Positions 53,263 to 63,092 of a stretch of 64,000 nt of DNA are shown in pieces. The notes under the pieces were generated by a model that saw nothing but the letters and a program-made list of their open reading frames with translations, had not been told where the DNA came from and searched no databases. Source of the stretch: Mucilaginibacter sp. cycad4 (GTDB lineage Bacteria; Bacteroidota; Bacteroidia; Sphingobacteriales; Sphingobacteriaceae). The stretch's first letter is position 1, and each line of letters begins with the position of its first letter. The position numbers were made by a program, and so were the translations under genes. The DNA is taken from the NCBI RefSeq assembly GCF_034263275.1, contig NZ_CP139559.1, forward strand, positions 1,860,001 to 1,924,000, in the 5' to 3' direction.

Positions 53263-54054
53263 ATGAGGAAACATTTTTTGTGGGTTACTATGGCGATCTT
53301 TTTCCTTTCGGCAACAATTTTAAGCTGGAGATCGGATGGTGCAAACAGATCAGTGAGTGTAAAGAGAAAAAATGCAGCGTTTACAACAAAGGAACTATTC
53401 GGGCAATACGTCAATAATTTATACGAGGCAGCTCGCCTTCAGGAGGCTGGTTTAGCTTTTAATGTATTTGAAAAAGCTGTAACTGGCTATACCAACCTGA
53501 AACTTTCGCACCAGGTACCTCAAAACAGCGACGTGCTTACGGTGGTTGATTTTACCAAATCCAGCCGTGAAAAACGCATGTGGATTATCAACCTGTTCAG
53601 TAAACAATTGGTGCTTAACACTTGGGTAGCACACGGATCCGGTAGCGGCGAAGAAATGGCCAGTCGTTTTTCAGATACTAATGATTCGCATCAAAGCAGT
53701 GTTGGATTTTATGTTACCGATAAAGTATACATAGGTAAACATGGCCGTTCGTTGTATCTTGACGGTATGGACCCCGGTTTTAATGGCAGTGCGCGGATGC
53801 GCAGCATTGTTGTACATGGTGCTAATTATGTTGGCCAGGCGGCCATAAATGAGCAGGGATACATAGGCAGAAGCTTTGGTTGCCCGGCGGTATCGCCAAA
53901 AGTGGTTAATAAAGTTATCAATACTATTGCAGGCAAAACCGTTTTCTTTATTAACGGAAACGATGAATCATACTATTCAAAATACCTGGATGAGGCGGGA
54001 CCGCTTAATTTAATGGCGAGCGCTGATACTTCATTTACTTTTGCTAAGTTTTAA
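53263..54054 (+). CDS. L,D-transpeptidase catalytic domain protein (murein crosslinking)
   Basis: 263 residues with an N-terminal hydrophobic signal/anchor (about 6-24). The catalytic domain of the YkuD-2/DUF4105-like type has H185 (V-V-H-G-A-N-Y) and C207 in S-F-G-C-P-A-V, matching the HxnSxGC pattern of L,D-transpeptidases. It would cleave or crosslink peptidoglycan stem peptides in the periplasm. A strong terminator follows, and the next gene is another L,D-transpeptidase on the opposite strand. Confidence 0.85.
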   Translation: MRKHFLWVTMAIFFLSATILSWRSDGANRSVSVKRKNAAFTTKELFGQYVNNLYEAARLQEAGLAFNVFEKAVTGYTNLKLSHQVPQNSDVLTVVDFTKSSREKRMWIINLFSKQLVLNTWVAHGSGSGEEMASRFSDTNDSHQSSVGFYVTDKVYIGKHGRSLYLDGMDPGFNGSARMRSIVVHGANYVGQAAINEQGYIGRSFGCPAVSPKVVNKVINTIAGKTVFFINGNDESYYSKYLDEAGPLNLMASADTSFTFAKF

Positions 54055-54081
54055 ATCCAACCCACTATAAACCAAATCATG

Positions 54082-54115
54082 AAGCCCGGCTTACCGAAAA
54101 GTTTGCCGGGCTTTT
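54082..54115 (+). terminator. Terminator between the convergent L,D-transpeptidase genes
   Basis: AAGCCCGGC, a 14-base loop, GCCGGGCTTTTTTT. The T-run serves the plus-strand gene; the minus-strand gene at 54117 ends right beside it. Confidence 0.8.
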
Positions 54116-54116
54116 T

Positions 54117-55664
54117 TTACCTGGCCATAAAGCTTTGCAGGTGTGCGTAAAGCACTATATCTAAACCATAAACATCTGGCCTGTATTGGATAGTACCATT
54201 TTCATCAGCCCAGCAGGTTACATACGTGATGTAAATAGGCGTTCTCTTTGGTAAACCGATATTGGTAGGCTCTGGTTTATCTTCAATCATATCTTTTGAA
54301 ATAGTATCGAGGTCTGCACCTTCACCAAATAGGTTTCGCGCCAGGCCGAGTGGATCGCCTAATCGTACACAACCGTGGCTTACGGCCCGCATAGCATGCC
54401 TGAATGCTTCTTTATTAGGTGTATCGTGCAGATAAACGCTGCTGCGGTTTTTAAACAGAAACTTTATTTTACCCAATGAATTGTCTTCGCCGGGGCGTTG
54501 TTTAAACTCGTATTCCAAATTGTCGGGCGTAACTTGTGACCAGTCGATCGTTTCCGGGTCTTCAATCTTTTTACCATCTTTAAAAACATCTATGTTTTTA
54601 TTGGAGAGGTAATAACGGTCATCAGCAGCTTCAACAATGATCTCTTTAGTGGCAATGCTGCGCGGGATATTCCAAATGGGGTTTACCTGAACGCTGTGGA
54701 TCAGGCTGTTTAATATAGGTGTTTCCCTGGGGAAAGGCTTATCAGCCTTCGCGGTATCATCAAAGTGTTCAAGCGTGTTTTGGTTTTTCATGTTACGCCC
54801 CTGGCCTACGCAAACTTTCATATTTAAAACCGATTTGCCATCTTCCATAACGTCAAGCCTGAAATCAGGGATATTTACAATCACGTATTTGGGTTCGAAA
54901 GGTTTATTTCTCCAGCGTAAGCGTTCAAGGCTAACCAATAAATAGCGTTTGCTTTCCTCTTTTGAAAGGCCTTGTATGGTAGCGCTATCCCTGTAAGCTT
55001 TTTGCAAAGCTAAATATTGCGGGCTTTTGGGCTGGATACTGTCAAGGAATGTTTTAAAATCTGCCCGGTTTAAAGTGGCAAGCATTGTTGTACTATCGGG
55101 TCGGCGGGTGGCCATAAAATATCTCGAATAGATCTTTTTAGGATTGATCACGCCGTATTGCAAAGCATTGGAATATTTTACCAATGCTCCGGCCGCTAAA
55201 ATTTCAAGTTTGGCAACAGTTTCATAAGCCTCATCAATTGTTTTTATAGCTGTTTTGTCTTTAAGTTTAGCAACAAGCGCTTTGATCTCTGCCGATGGGT
55301 ATACAGTAGGGTCGAGGCCATGTTCGTTGATCTTATCCAGATATTCTGGTAGAGCCTCCAGGTCGCCATTGTTTAAGTGGTTTATAACTAAGAGTGGCTG
55401 GTATTCGTTCTTTCTAAAAAATGATTCAATAACTAATGGGTTGGCCGTTTTAGATCTGTATTTTGCGAATACTCTTTTAAAAACGGGAATATATTCTTCA
55501 GTATCGGCCTTTTTGAAAATCTCATTGTGGGTGATCCTGAACATGTCTTCAGCAATCATCTCATGCTTTTTTTTACAGCTTTGAAACACAAACAGCAAAA
55601 CAAAACACGTGGAAAGTATAATCGGGATAAAGTGTTTTTTAAACGGGATAGGTATCATATACAC
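54117..55664 (-). CDS. L,D-transpeptidase, YcbB-like lipoprotein
   Basis: 515 residues from 55664; an ATG two codons later is equally possible. The N-terminal helix ends in F-Q-S-C, a lipobox, so it is probably anchored to a membrane in the periplasm. The N-terminal part is a scaffold domain, followed by the YkuD catalytic domain with S429-H430-G431-C432-V-R, the catalytic Cys, and Y-L-H-D-T-P earlier. YcbB-type enzymes form 3-3 crosslinks in peptidoglycan. It is divergent from the GH26 gene, with ~120 bp between. Confidence 0.85.
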   Translation of the reverse strand: MYMIPIPFKKHFIPIILSTCFVLLFVFQSCKKKHEMIAEDMFRITHNEIFKKADTEEYIPVFKRVFAKYRSKTANPLVIESFFRKNEYQPLLVINHLNNGDLEALPEYLDKINEHGLDPTVYPSAEIKALVAKLKDKTAIKTIDEAYETVAKLEILAAGALVKYSNALQYGVINPKKIYSRYFMATRRPDSTTMLATLNRADFKTFLDSIQPKSPQYLALQKAYRDSATIQGLSKEESKRYLLVSLERLRWRNKPFEPKYVIVNIPDFRLDVMEDGKSVLNMKVCVGQGRNMKNQNTLEHFDDTAKADKPFPRETPILNSLIHSVQVNPIWNIPRSIATKEIIVEAADDRYYLSNKNIDVFKDGKKIEDPETIDWSQVTPDNLEYEFKQRPGEDNSLGKIKFLFKNRSSVYLHDTPNKEAFRHAMRAVSHGCVRLGDPLGLARNLFGEGADLDTISKDMIEDKPEPTNIGLPKRTPIYITYVTCWADENGTIQYRPDVYGLDIVLYAHLQSFMAR

Positions 55665-55785
55665 GAAAGATAGTTAAATATTGCATATCAATAGCAATAC
55701 CTATACCATAAAGGGTTATGCTTTTTATTTATTTTTGAACATAACGCTCTATAACCATTAAGCTGCATAATCTGTTTTAATTAAA

Positions 55786-56796
55786 ATGAAAAAACTACTA
55801 TCACTTGCCTTGATTATATCATTGCCTTTCATGGTATTAGCACAGGGTTTTAAACCCGTAAATAAAGAAGCATCGCCTGAAGTAAATAAATTGCTTGCTT
55901 TCCTTTATAGTATAAAAGGCAAACATACTTTGTCGGGCCAACAGAATTACAATAGCGACCGTGACGTTTTTTCAGACAGTGCTAAGGCTATTACAGGACA
56001 TTATCCCGCCGTGTGGGGTTCGGATTTCATGCTTTGGGGAGATAAAGACCTGGGGCAGGACCTTGTTAATGAAGCTAAGCAGAAATGGCAGGACGGTTAT
56101 CTCGTAACACTCATGTGGCACCAGGGCCGGCCGTTAGACAATCCGCCATATGATTGGAAACAAAGCATTCAGGGGAAAATGACCGATGCACAATGGAAAG
56201 AATTAACTACACCTAATACCGATTTGAACAAAAAATGGCTGGCCCAGATTGATGTGGTCGCCGGCTACCTTAAACAACTAAGGGATGCTCATGTACCTGT
56301 TTTATGGCGACCATACCACGAAATGAACGGCGTGTGGTTTTGGTGGGGAAATAAAAAAGGAAATGACGGAATTATCAAACTTTGGAAGATGATGTATGAC
56401 CGCTATACCAATTATCACCATTTAAATAATTTGATCTGGGTGTGGGGGCCGAACGGTTTACGCGATCTGCCCCTGGATGAAGCCTATGATTATAAGGACT
56501 TTTATCCCGGTGCTGATTATGTAGATATTTTAGGTGCTGATATCTATCACTTCGATTATGAACAACGGGATTATAACGATCTGCTTAAGGTAGCTAACGG
56601 CAAGATCATTGCGCTGACAGAAACCGGTGAACTGCCAAAACCCGAAATTCTGGCAGCCCAGCCCGAATGGGCCTGGTTTATGGTATGGACAAGCTGGCTT
56701 TGGACTGATAATACACACGAGAGGGTGAGGACAATATATAGCCTTCCCCAAACGCTTAATCATGAAGAAGTAAAAGCACAGTTAAATAAAAACTAA
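55786..56796 (+). CDS. Glycoside hydrolase family 26 (beta-mannanase)
   Basis: 336 residues with a signal peptide (about 1-20, VLAQG). GH26 signature: W-R-P-Y-H-E179-M-N-G (acid/base Glu), T-E279-T-G (nucleophile Glu), L-M-W-H-Q-G-R-P and W-V-W-G-P-N-G. It hydrolyses beta-1,4-mannan or related glycans outside the inner membrane. TATTTTTG at 55730-55737 could be a -7 promoter element, but no good -33 box is visible. The next gene starts in the stop codon (TAATG), so the two are coupled. Confidence 0.88.
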   Translation: MKKLLSLALIISLPFMVLAQGFKPVNKEASPEVNKLLAFLYSIKGKHTLSGQQNYNSDRDVFSDSAKAITGHYPAVWGSDFMLWGDKDLGQDLVNEAKQKWQDGYLVTLMWHQGRPLDNPPYDWKQSIQGKMTDAQWKELTTPNTDLNKKWLAQIDVVAGYLKQLRDAHVPVLWRPYHEMNGVWFWWGNKKGNDGIIKLWKMMYDRYTNYHHLNNLIWVWGPNGLRDLPLDEAYDYKDFYPGADYVDILGADIYHFDYEQRDYNDLLKVANGKIIALTETGELPKPEILAAQPEWAWFMVWTSWLWTDNTHERVRTIYSLPQTLNHEEVKAQLNKN

Positions 56797-57308
56797 TGTC
56801 TGTAACAAAATTACCTGAAGTTTGGCTCCGCGGCCCGCTGGCGGATGTTCCTGCTTTGCTGCAACCGGTAGCACACGCGCTTTTACAGGCAAGGGAAGAA
56901 CTCAATGAATTGATGATTGGTTTTCCTGAGGTTTTATTATGGGAGAAGCTTGCCGGTATGGCTTCACCGGGCTTTCATTTGCAGCATTTAACCGGCGTGC
57001 TCGACAGGCTTTTTACTTATGCCAAAGGCGGGTTATTGAGCGATGAGCAATTAACCTATCTCGCGGCAGAGGGAAAACCGGGTGAAGAAGAAACAAGCGT
57101 TGGGTCTTTGGTTAATGCTTTTAATCAAAAGATCGACGCTGTGTTGCAACAGCTCAAAACTACTGATGAATCTACCTTAACCGATTGGCGAGGAGTGGGG
57201 CGGGTGCAATTACCATCTACTGTGATCGGTTTATACACTCATTCGGCAGAGCACACGATGCGGCATTTGGGGCAGCTTATTGTTACAGTAAAGGTGCTTA
57301 AGCAATAA
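56796..57308 (+). CDS. DinB family protein
   Basis: 170 residues, four-helix bundle pattern of DinB/YfiT-like metal-binding proteins, with conserved His positions (H53, L-Q-H-L-T-G and later T-H-S-A-E-H-T-M-R-H). Members are often damage-induced or act as thiol transferases; the role here is unknown. It starts in the stop of the GH26 gene and ends by overlapping the converging HAD gene by 11 bp. Confidence 0.83.
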   Translation: MSVTKLPEVWLRGPLADVPALLQPVAHALLQAREELNELMIGFPEVLLWEKLAGMASPGFHLQHLTGVLDRLFTYAKGGLLSDEQLTYLAAEGKPGEEETSVGSLVNAFNQKIDAVLQQLKTTDESTLTDWRGVGRVQLPSTVIGLYTHSAEHTMRHLGQLIVTVKVLKQ

Positions 57309-57924
57309 AAGCAGTTGCATCCTTCAGGTTTTGTGAACGGTGGGTTACCTGCGCGTTGGGATGTTTATTTTCGGGATCATATAGAAATGTATCTATCCCC
57401 AATTCGCTTGCAGCTTTTATTTCCGATTCAGGATCATCGCCAATAACGAGCACATCTTTGGGCTGGTAATTGTATTGCTCCAATATGGATGCAAAAATAT
57501 CTTTTTTAGTTAATGACGAAAGTTCCGGGTCTACAATGTGGATGGCTTCAAAATCAGCTTCAATATCCAACATTTTAACCTTGCTCCATTGCAATTTGGT
57601 AAAACCTGTGGTAACCAGGAATTTGGTAACGTTTGTTTCGCGGATCTGTTTGTAATCGTCGAAAGGCTGCATGGGCAGGTTATATTCAATATTCGTTAAT
57701 AGCTCCAACCCCTTGCTTCTAACGGTTTCGCCAAACTGGTACTTGTCTGCTACCTTTTGATATGGGATGCGCTTCAGATCTTCTTTTGCCCTGTTAATAT
57801 GCTCAATACCCTCGCCGGCAATATGCAGATCAAGAAAGCTGAACAGTTCGTTAAACAAATGATCGGCTATGGAACTAACCGGATATATGGTATTATCAAG
57901 ATCTAATATGATAGCTTTTTTCAT
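57298..57924 (-). CDS. HAD superfamily hydrolase
   Basis: 208 residues with all HAD motifs: D-L-D-N-T (I), T-T-G-F-T-K (II), and K-x9-G-D-D-P-x-x-E (III-IV, V-I-G-D-D). The cap inserted after motif I is helical, as in phosphoglycolate or beta-phosphoglucomutase-like enzymes and YjjG-type nucleotidases. It should release phosphate from a small phosphorylated molecule; the substrate is unknown. It lies 9 bp after the MFS gene on the same strand, suggesting one transcript. Confidence 0.87.
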   Translation of the reverse strand: MKKAIILDLDNTIYPVSSIADHLFNELFSFLDLHIAGEGIEHINRAKEDLKRIPYQKVADKYQFGETVRSKGLELLTNIEYNLPMQPFDDYKQIRETNVTKFLVTTGFTKLQWSKVKMLDIEADFEAIHIVDPELSSLTKKDIFASILEQYNYQPKDVLVIGDDPESEIKAASELGIDTFLYDPENKHPNAQVTHRSQNLKDATAFIA

Positions 57925-57933
57925 AGCAGCAAA

Positions 57934-59166
57934 TTAAGGTAAAACAGGCACTCGTTTATTGATATGTATCGATCGCTTCATGATAAAATAACCTAAGGCC
58001 ACAAACAGGCAAACACCTCCAAGTAACCACCACAAAAGCTCAAACCCTCCGTAGGCGATAACCTGGCTGCCCAAAAAAGGTGCTATGATCTGTGCGCCGG
58101 CCCATGACATGCTGTATAACGCAGCATACTCACCGCGGTTGCGTACGTTTGAACGACTTATCCAAAACGTGTTCATAAATGGCATGGAAAGCATTTCGCC
58201 TAAAGTTATCATGCAGACAATTAATATGGCTACCAAAGGCACATGTGGCATCAGGTTAAGCAATATAAAACCACTGCCGGTAACCAAAATGCCGGATATA
58301 ATATATGTTAAAGCATGGCGCTTGCCTTCAAGCCAGTTGATCAATATCATTTCAATCAAAACGATAAGTATCCCGTTTAACGCCAGTAGGAAACCGATAA
58401 AACGCTCATTAAAATGCCATTGTATTTTATAAAATACAGGCTGCATAATAAAGAACTGGAAAAAGCAGGTCGCAAATAAAGTAGCTAATAAGATAAACAA
58501 CAGGTAAACGCCATCTTTATAAGCCGATGATACTACCTCTTCAAAACCGGCAACGGCTTCTTTGATGGTTTTCGCCACTTTTGAACGTGGCATCAAAGTT
58601 AGTAATAGTATACCTGCTGCGATATTGGTACAACCATCTACCCAAAAAAGTAGGCGATAATTTATTGAAGCTAACAATCCCCCTAAACCACCGCCAAAGG
58701 CCCAGCCCAGGTTTGTAGCCAGCCGGTTAAGCGAGTAGGAGCGCGTTTTGTTTTCTTCGGTACTATAATGGGCTATAGCAGTTGAATTTGCCGGTCGGAA
58801 TGATTCATTGCAGATGCTCAACACCAATGTGAAGATAGCCATACTGATGAAACTTGTTTGATAACCCAGGACCAGGAACAGTAAGCCACCAGTAAGTAAT
58901 GCACCCACCTGCAAATCATAAAAGCCTATTTTATTAATCAGCTTACCACCAATAAAACCTCCGGACACAGCACCTACGCCAAAAATTGCCATGATATACC
59001 CTGACTGCTCAATGGTAAAATGCAGCTGCCTGATGGTATAAATGGTCATGAAAGGTACAACCATGGTACCGCTGCGGTTAATAAGCATTACTATGCTCAG
59101 GTACCAGCTGTTTTTTGAAAGTCCGCTGTATGCTTGTTTGTATAATTGGATAAGAGAGGTAGCCAT
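57934..59166 (-). CDS. MFS transporter
   Basis: 410 residues, twelve membrane helices in two halves. The typical loop motifs are weak but present (G-G-K-L-I-N-K-I-G between helices 2 and 3, as G-x3-D-R-x-G-R variants). A multidrug or sugar exporter is possible. It precedes the HAD gene by 9 bp. A strong hairpin follows aroC upstream of its promoter region, so it should start its own transcript. Confidence 0.87.
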   Translation of the reverse strand: MATSLIQLYKQAYSGLSKNSWYLSIVMLINRSGTMVVPFMTIYTIRQLHFTIEQSGYIMAIFGVGAVSGGFIGGKLINKIGFYDLQVGALLTGGLLFLVLGYQTSFISMAIFTLVLSICNESFRPANSTAIAHYSTEENKTRSYSLNRLATNLGWAFGGGLGGLLASINYRLLFWVDGCTNIAAGILLLTLMPRSKVAKTIKEAVAGFEEVVSSAYKDGVYLLFILLATLFATCFFQFFIMQPVFYKIQWHFNERFIGFLLALNGILIVLIEMILINWLEGKRHALTYIISGILVTGSGFILLNLMPHVPLVAILIVCMITLGEMLSMPFMNTFWISRSNVRNRGEYAALYSMSWAGAQIIAPFLGSQVIAYGGFELLWWLLGGVCLFVALGYFIMKRSIHINKRVPVLP

Positions 59167-59237
59167 AGCTTTGCAAAGGTAGGTTATTGAGCGGAAAGCT
59201 TAAAGCAGAAAGCCCAAAGCAAAAAAATATGATAAAT

Positions 59238-59292
59238 AAAAAGCCGAAAGTTCAATGCTTCTCAGTAGAACGCTTTAAACTTTCGGCTTTTT
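59238..59292 (-). terminator. Terminator after the aromatic amino acid cluster
   Basis: AAAAAGCCGAAAGTT, a 25-base loop, AACTTTCGGCTTTTT on the minus strand: a 15-bp stem with a T-run, 23 bases downstream of the aroC stop. Between it and the MFS start (59167-59237) lie only A-rich repeats. Confidence 0.8.
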
Positions 59293-59314
59293 GCTTTGAG
59301 TTAAAAATATACTA

Positions 59315-60409
59315 TTAAATCAATCTGGCGTTTCTGTTTCTGAGCCAATGGTCGGCTAAAACAAGGGCTGCCATGGCTTCAACAATAGGTACGGCGCGCG
59401 GAACCACGCAAGGGTCATGACGGCCTTTGCCCGAGATTTCTGCAGCGTTGCCCTGGCTGTCGATAGTAGCCTGGTTTTTCATGATGGTGGCTACGGGTTT
59501 AAAGGCAACCTTAAATTCGATAGGCATACCATTGCTGATGCCTCCCTGGATCCCGCCCGAAAAATTGGTAATGGTTTGTATATCTCCTAAGTGTGATTTT
59601 ACAAAAATGTCGTTATGTTCAGAACCACGCATTTCGCTGCCCTCAAATCCGGATCCAAACTCAAAACCATGTACGGCATTGATGCTGAGCATGGCCTTGC
59701 CTAAATCGGCATGGAGTTTATCAAATACAGGTTCGCCAAGGCCAACCGGGCAGTTTTTTACATAACAGCTGATCTTACCGCCAACGGTATCGCCATCTTT
59801 ACGTACGCTGTCAATAAATTCGATCATTTCTTCGGCAGTTGCCGGATCTGCACAGCGTACGATGTTTTTTTCGCGTTCTTCGATAAACTCAAGCGGATTG
59901 CTGATAAATACATTAGGCGCATTGATCTTGCCTACGCTGCTCACATGGGCAACAATTTCGATGCCCTGAGTTTTTAGTAACAGTTTAGCTAAAGCGCCTG
60001 CCGCAACGCGGGCCGCAGTTTCCCGGGCCGACGAACGACCGCCGCCACGGTGGTCACGAATACCGTATTTAGCCTGATAGGTATAGTCGGCATGGGAGGG
60101 GCGGAATACATCTACATTATGGCTATAGTCTTTTGAACGCTGATCTTCATTGGGGATCAGCATAGCAATAGGGGTACCTGTAGTTTTATCTTCAAATACG
60201 CCTGAAAGTATCTTTACCGTATCACTCTCTTTACGTTGCGTAGTAATCTTTGATTGACCTGGTTTACGTTTATCAAGCTCGCCCTGGATATAGTCAAGAT
60301 CAACTTGTAAACCAGCAGGGCAGCCGTCGATAATCACACCAATGGCTTCGCCATGTGATTCGCCAAAAGTGGTGATCCTGAATAATTGCCCGAATGAATT
60401 GCCTGCCAT
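59315..60409 (-). CDS. aroC: Chorismate synthase
   Basis: 364 residues, full length. It makes chorismate from 5-enolpyruvylshikimate-3-phosphate using reduced FMN, the last common step of aromatic amino acid synthesis. Signature sequences: [10 protein letters not shown] near 15, G-Q-S-K-I-T-T-Q-R, and [14 protein letters not shown] near 120-132. It is preceded by a 130-bp gap with a palindromic repeat, after aroA on the same strand. Confidence 0.95.
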   Translation of the reverse strand: MAGNSFGQLFRITTFGESHGEAIGVIIDGCPAGLQVDLDYIQGELDKRKPGQSKITTQRKESDTVKILSGVFEDKTTGTPIAMLIPNEDQRSKDYSHNVDVFRPSHADYTYQAKYGIRDHRGGGRSSARETAARVAAGALAKLLLKTQGIEIVAHVSSVGKINAPNVFISNPLEFIEEREKNIVRCADPATAEEMIEFIDSVRKDGDTVGGKISCYVKNCPVGLGEPVFDKLHADLGKAMLSINAVHGFEFGSGFEGSEMRGSEHNDIFVKSHLGDIQTITNFSGGIQGGISNGMPIEFKVAFKPVATIMKNQATIDSQGNAAEISGKGRHDPCVVPRAVPIVEAMAALVLADHWLRNRNARLI

Positions 60410-60441
60410 AGTTTTAGATATGAGATGTTAGTATTTATAAC

Positions 60442-60523
60442 CGTCATTGCGAGGTACGAAGCAATCGCGAACTATACAGGGCGAACCTGCTAATCGGGGA
60501 TTGCTTCGTGCCTCGCAATGACG
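60442..60523. repeat. Intergenic palindromic repeat, copy 2
   Basis: CGTCATTGCGAGGTACGAAG (60442-60461, arm extending to CAATC) mirrors CTTCGTGCCTCGCAATGACG (60504-60523) with one mismatch, enclosing a ~32-base loop with a second weak stem. Same family as 785-880. It lies between aroC and aroA and may be processed or stabilise mRNA. Confidence 0.75.
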
Positions 60524-60539
60524 TGGTTTAATATTGCTT

Positions 60540-61862
60540 TTAGGCTTTCGCCACCACTTCTTCTACTTCAAACCCTTGCTTTTCCAGATCGCTCCAGAAA
60601 GCAGGATATGATTTATCAACTACCGGTCCGTTCTCAAATTCCATTTGCGGAAGGATTAGAGCCAGCGGTGCGAAGGCCATTGCCATACGGTGGTCATGAT
60701 AAGTATTGATAAATATACTATCAGGGATGAATTTTCCGCTGCAATCAAGCGTATAAACTTCATCTTTTTCAATCAGTTTAACACCCATTTTACCAAGCTC
60801 TGTTTGCAAAGCCAGTATGCGGTCGGTTTCCTTGATCTTCAGGGTTTCGAGGCCTGTAAATGATGCTTCATGATTCAGGGCCGCGCAAACAACAATTACC
60901 GTTTGTGCCAGATCGGGGCATTCTTTCAGATCAAATTCGCGGCGGGAGATAGGTTTGTTCTCTTTTTTCAAATGAACGCCACCATCCCTGAACTGGGAAG
61001 TAATACCAAAGTTAGCCATGATCTCGGTGATCACACTATCGCCCTGCAAACTATACGGGGTAAGACCTGTTAAAAACAGTTCGGCCTCATCAGCCAATGC
61101 AGCGATGGCATACCAGTAGGAAGCGGCGCTCCAGTCTGGTTCAACATATAATGATGTTGTGGTAAATTCCTGATTTGAAATTGCGATAACATTCCCCACC
61201 CACGTATGCTTTATGCCAGAAGTTTCAAGCATAGCCAGGGTCATTTCAACATAAGGACGTGAAGTTAACTCACCCTCAATATGTAATTCCAAACCTAAAG
61301 GAAGCCGGGCTGCTATCAGTAATAAAGCTGTAATATACTGGCTGCTGATATTGCCTTTAATGCTGATCTTATCGGTTTGCTGCTTAAAGCCCCCTTTTAG
61401 TTTAATTGGAGGATAGCCATCATTCTCTTCATAATCAATATTGGCACCCAGCACCCGCAATGCATCAACCAATATACCTATTGGCCGTTCCTTCATGCGT
61501 TTACTGCCGGTTAAAATCACTTCATCTTCCTGTATAGCATAGTAAGCCGTCAAAAAACGCATAGCTGTTCCCGCCGGACCGATATCTACGATTTCGGATT
61601 TGCAATTTTCGATTTCGGAATTATCAGGAGAAGCGTTTCCTGCCAGAACCTCCTGGCTCTGAGCTCTTGACTCTTGATTCTCCCTCAAAATACCTGCCAG
61701 TAAAACAGCATCAGCGGCGTCAGATACGTTTTCAACCCTTACTTTACCTTTGCTTAACGCTTCAATGACCAGGGCACGGTTACACTCACTTTTTGAACCG
61801 GTGAGGTTAACCGTACCATTAATGAGCTTGTTGTTTCTTTTCAGAATGATGTTATGCATCAT
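60540..61862 (-). CDS. aroA: 3-phosphoshikimate 1-carboxyvinyltransferase (EPSP synthase)
   Basis: 440 residues, full length. It joins phosphoenolpyruvate to shikimate-3-phosphate. Family motifs: S-K-S-E-C-N-R-A near 22-30, G-P-A-G-T-A-M-R-F-L-T near 95, and D-H-R-M-A-M-A-F-A near 405. It lies 8 bp downstream of the DAHP synthase-chorismate mutase gene, clearly one operon. An insertion of acidic, low-conservation sequence near 55-85 looks specific to this lineage. Confidence 0.93.
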   Translation of the reverse strand: MMHNIILKRNNKLINGTVNLTGSKSECNRALVIEALSKGKVRVENVSDAADAVLLAGILRENQESRAQSQEVLAGNASPDNSEIENCKSEIVDIGPAGTAMRFLTAYYAIQEDEVILTGSKRMKERPIGILVDALRVLGANIDYEENDGYPPIKLKGGFKQQTDKISIKGNISSQYITALLLIAARLPLGLELHIEGELTSRPYVEMTLAMLETSGIKHTWVGNVIAISNQEFTTTSLYVEPDWSAASYWYAIAALADEAELFLTGLTPYSLQGDSVITEIMANFGITSQFRDGGVHLKKENKPISRREFDLKECPDLAQTVIVVCAALNHEASFTGLETLKIKETDRILALQTELGKMGVKLIEKDEVYTLDCSGKFIPDSIFINTYHDHRMAMAFAPLALILPQMEFENGPVVDKSYPAFWSDLEKQGFEVEEVVAKA

Positions 61863-61869
61863 TAAAATA

Positions 61870-63000
61870 TTAGGCGTGTGTAAGTTTTTCTGCTGCCTGG
61901 CCTTGAGCAGCGTCTGCGTTCATTACCTCTGTTTGCCTGCGGATAGATTCGTTGTGAACCAGTTCAAGCAATTTTTCAGTAAACTCGGCGCTTAATTTTA
62001 AAGCTTTACCATAGGTTGTGCGTTTCTGCAGGATCTCGTCCCAACGGCCAACCTGTAAAATGGTAATGTTGTTGTCTTTTTTGTACTGACCGATTTTTTC
62101 GGCGATCTGCATACGTTCAGCAATTTTCTGGATTACCAGGTCGTCGATCTTATCGATCTGGTTACGTAGTTCAGCAAGTTTATCGTTTACTTCAGAATTT
62201 CTAACTTCCGCTTTACGCAAAGTTAAGTGGTCAATGATATCAGCAAGAGCTGCAGGCGTAACCTGTTGTTTAGCATCTGTCCAGGCTACACTCGGATCGA
62301 TATGTGATTCGATCATTAAGCCCTGCATATCAAGGTCTAAAGCTTTTTGTGAAACATAACCGATTAGATCGCGGTTCCCTGAAATATGGCTTGGGTCATT
62401 AATAAGAGGTAATTCGGGGGCAAGTGTTTTTAAGGCGATAGCAACATCCCACATCGGTTCGTTACGGAAAGCAGATTTTTCGTAAGATGAGAAACCGCGG
62501 TGAATGGCAGCTAATTTAGTAATGCCTGCATTATTGATACGCTCTAAAGCGCCAACCCATAATGAAAGATCAGGGTTTACCGGGTTTTTAACCATTACAG
62601 GTACATCAACACCTTTTAAAGCATCAGCAATTTCCTGAACGGTAAAAGGGTTTGCAGTTGAACGTGCACCTACCCAAAGGATATCAACACCCGCTTTTAA
62701 AGCTTCTTCAACGTGTTTTGCAGTAGCAACCTCAACAGCGGTTGGCAAGCCTGTTTCTTCCTTGGCGCGTTTTAACCATTCCAAGCCAATGCTGCCGATA
62801 CCTTCAAACTCACCCGGGCGGGTACGTGGTTTCCAGATACCTGCACGCAAAGCTGAGATTTTACCTGTTTGGGCTAATAAATGAGCTGTGGCTACTAATT
62901 GTTCTTCTGTTTCAGCGCTGCAAGGGCCTGAAATAACCAGAGGTTCCTTACCTGTTTTGATCCAGGTGTTAAGCGGCTGTATGTTTAAATTTAGTTTCAT
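61870..63000 (-). CDS. DAHP synthase fused to chorismate mutase
   Basis: 376 residues. Residues ~1-265 form a 3-deoxy-7-phosphoheptulonate synthase (I-S-G-P-C-S-A-E, K-P-R-T-R-P-G-E-F, I-A-A-I-H-R-G-F-S), and ~275-360 a type II chorismate mutase (L-R-N-Q-I-D-K-I-D-D-L-V-I-Q-K-I, R-M-Q-I-A-E-K-I-G). The fusion couples entry into the shikimate pathway with the branch to prephenate and is common in Bacteroidota, where chorismate mutase or prephenate can regulate it. Order here: pheA, this gene, aroA, aroC. Confidence 0.93.
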   Translation of the reverse strand: MKLNLNIQPLNTWIKTGKEPLVISGPCSAETEEQLVATAHLLAQTGKISALRAGIWKPRTRPGEFEGIGSIGLEWLKRAKEETGLPTAVEVATAKHVEEALKAGVDILWVGARSTANPFTVQEIADALKGVDVPVMVKNPVNPDLSLWVGALERINNAGITKLAAIHRGFSSYEKSAFRNEPMWDVAIALKTLAPELPLINDPSHISGNRDLIGYVSQKALDLDMQGLMIESHIDPSVAWTDAKQQVTPAALADIIDHLTLRKAEVRNSEVNDKLAELRNQIDKIDDLVIQKIAERMQIAEKIGQYKKDNNITILQVGRWDEILQKRTTYGKALKLSAEFTEKLLELVHNESIRRQTEVMNADAAQGQAAEKLTHA

Positions 63001-63092
63001 CGTTTTTTGTTTGTCCGGGGTAGCCGGGAATGTTAGTTAATAATTTAAATTATGTTAGTTTTTTTGGTTTCTGTTTGTGTATTAACTTTAGC

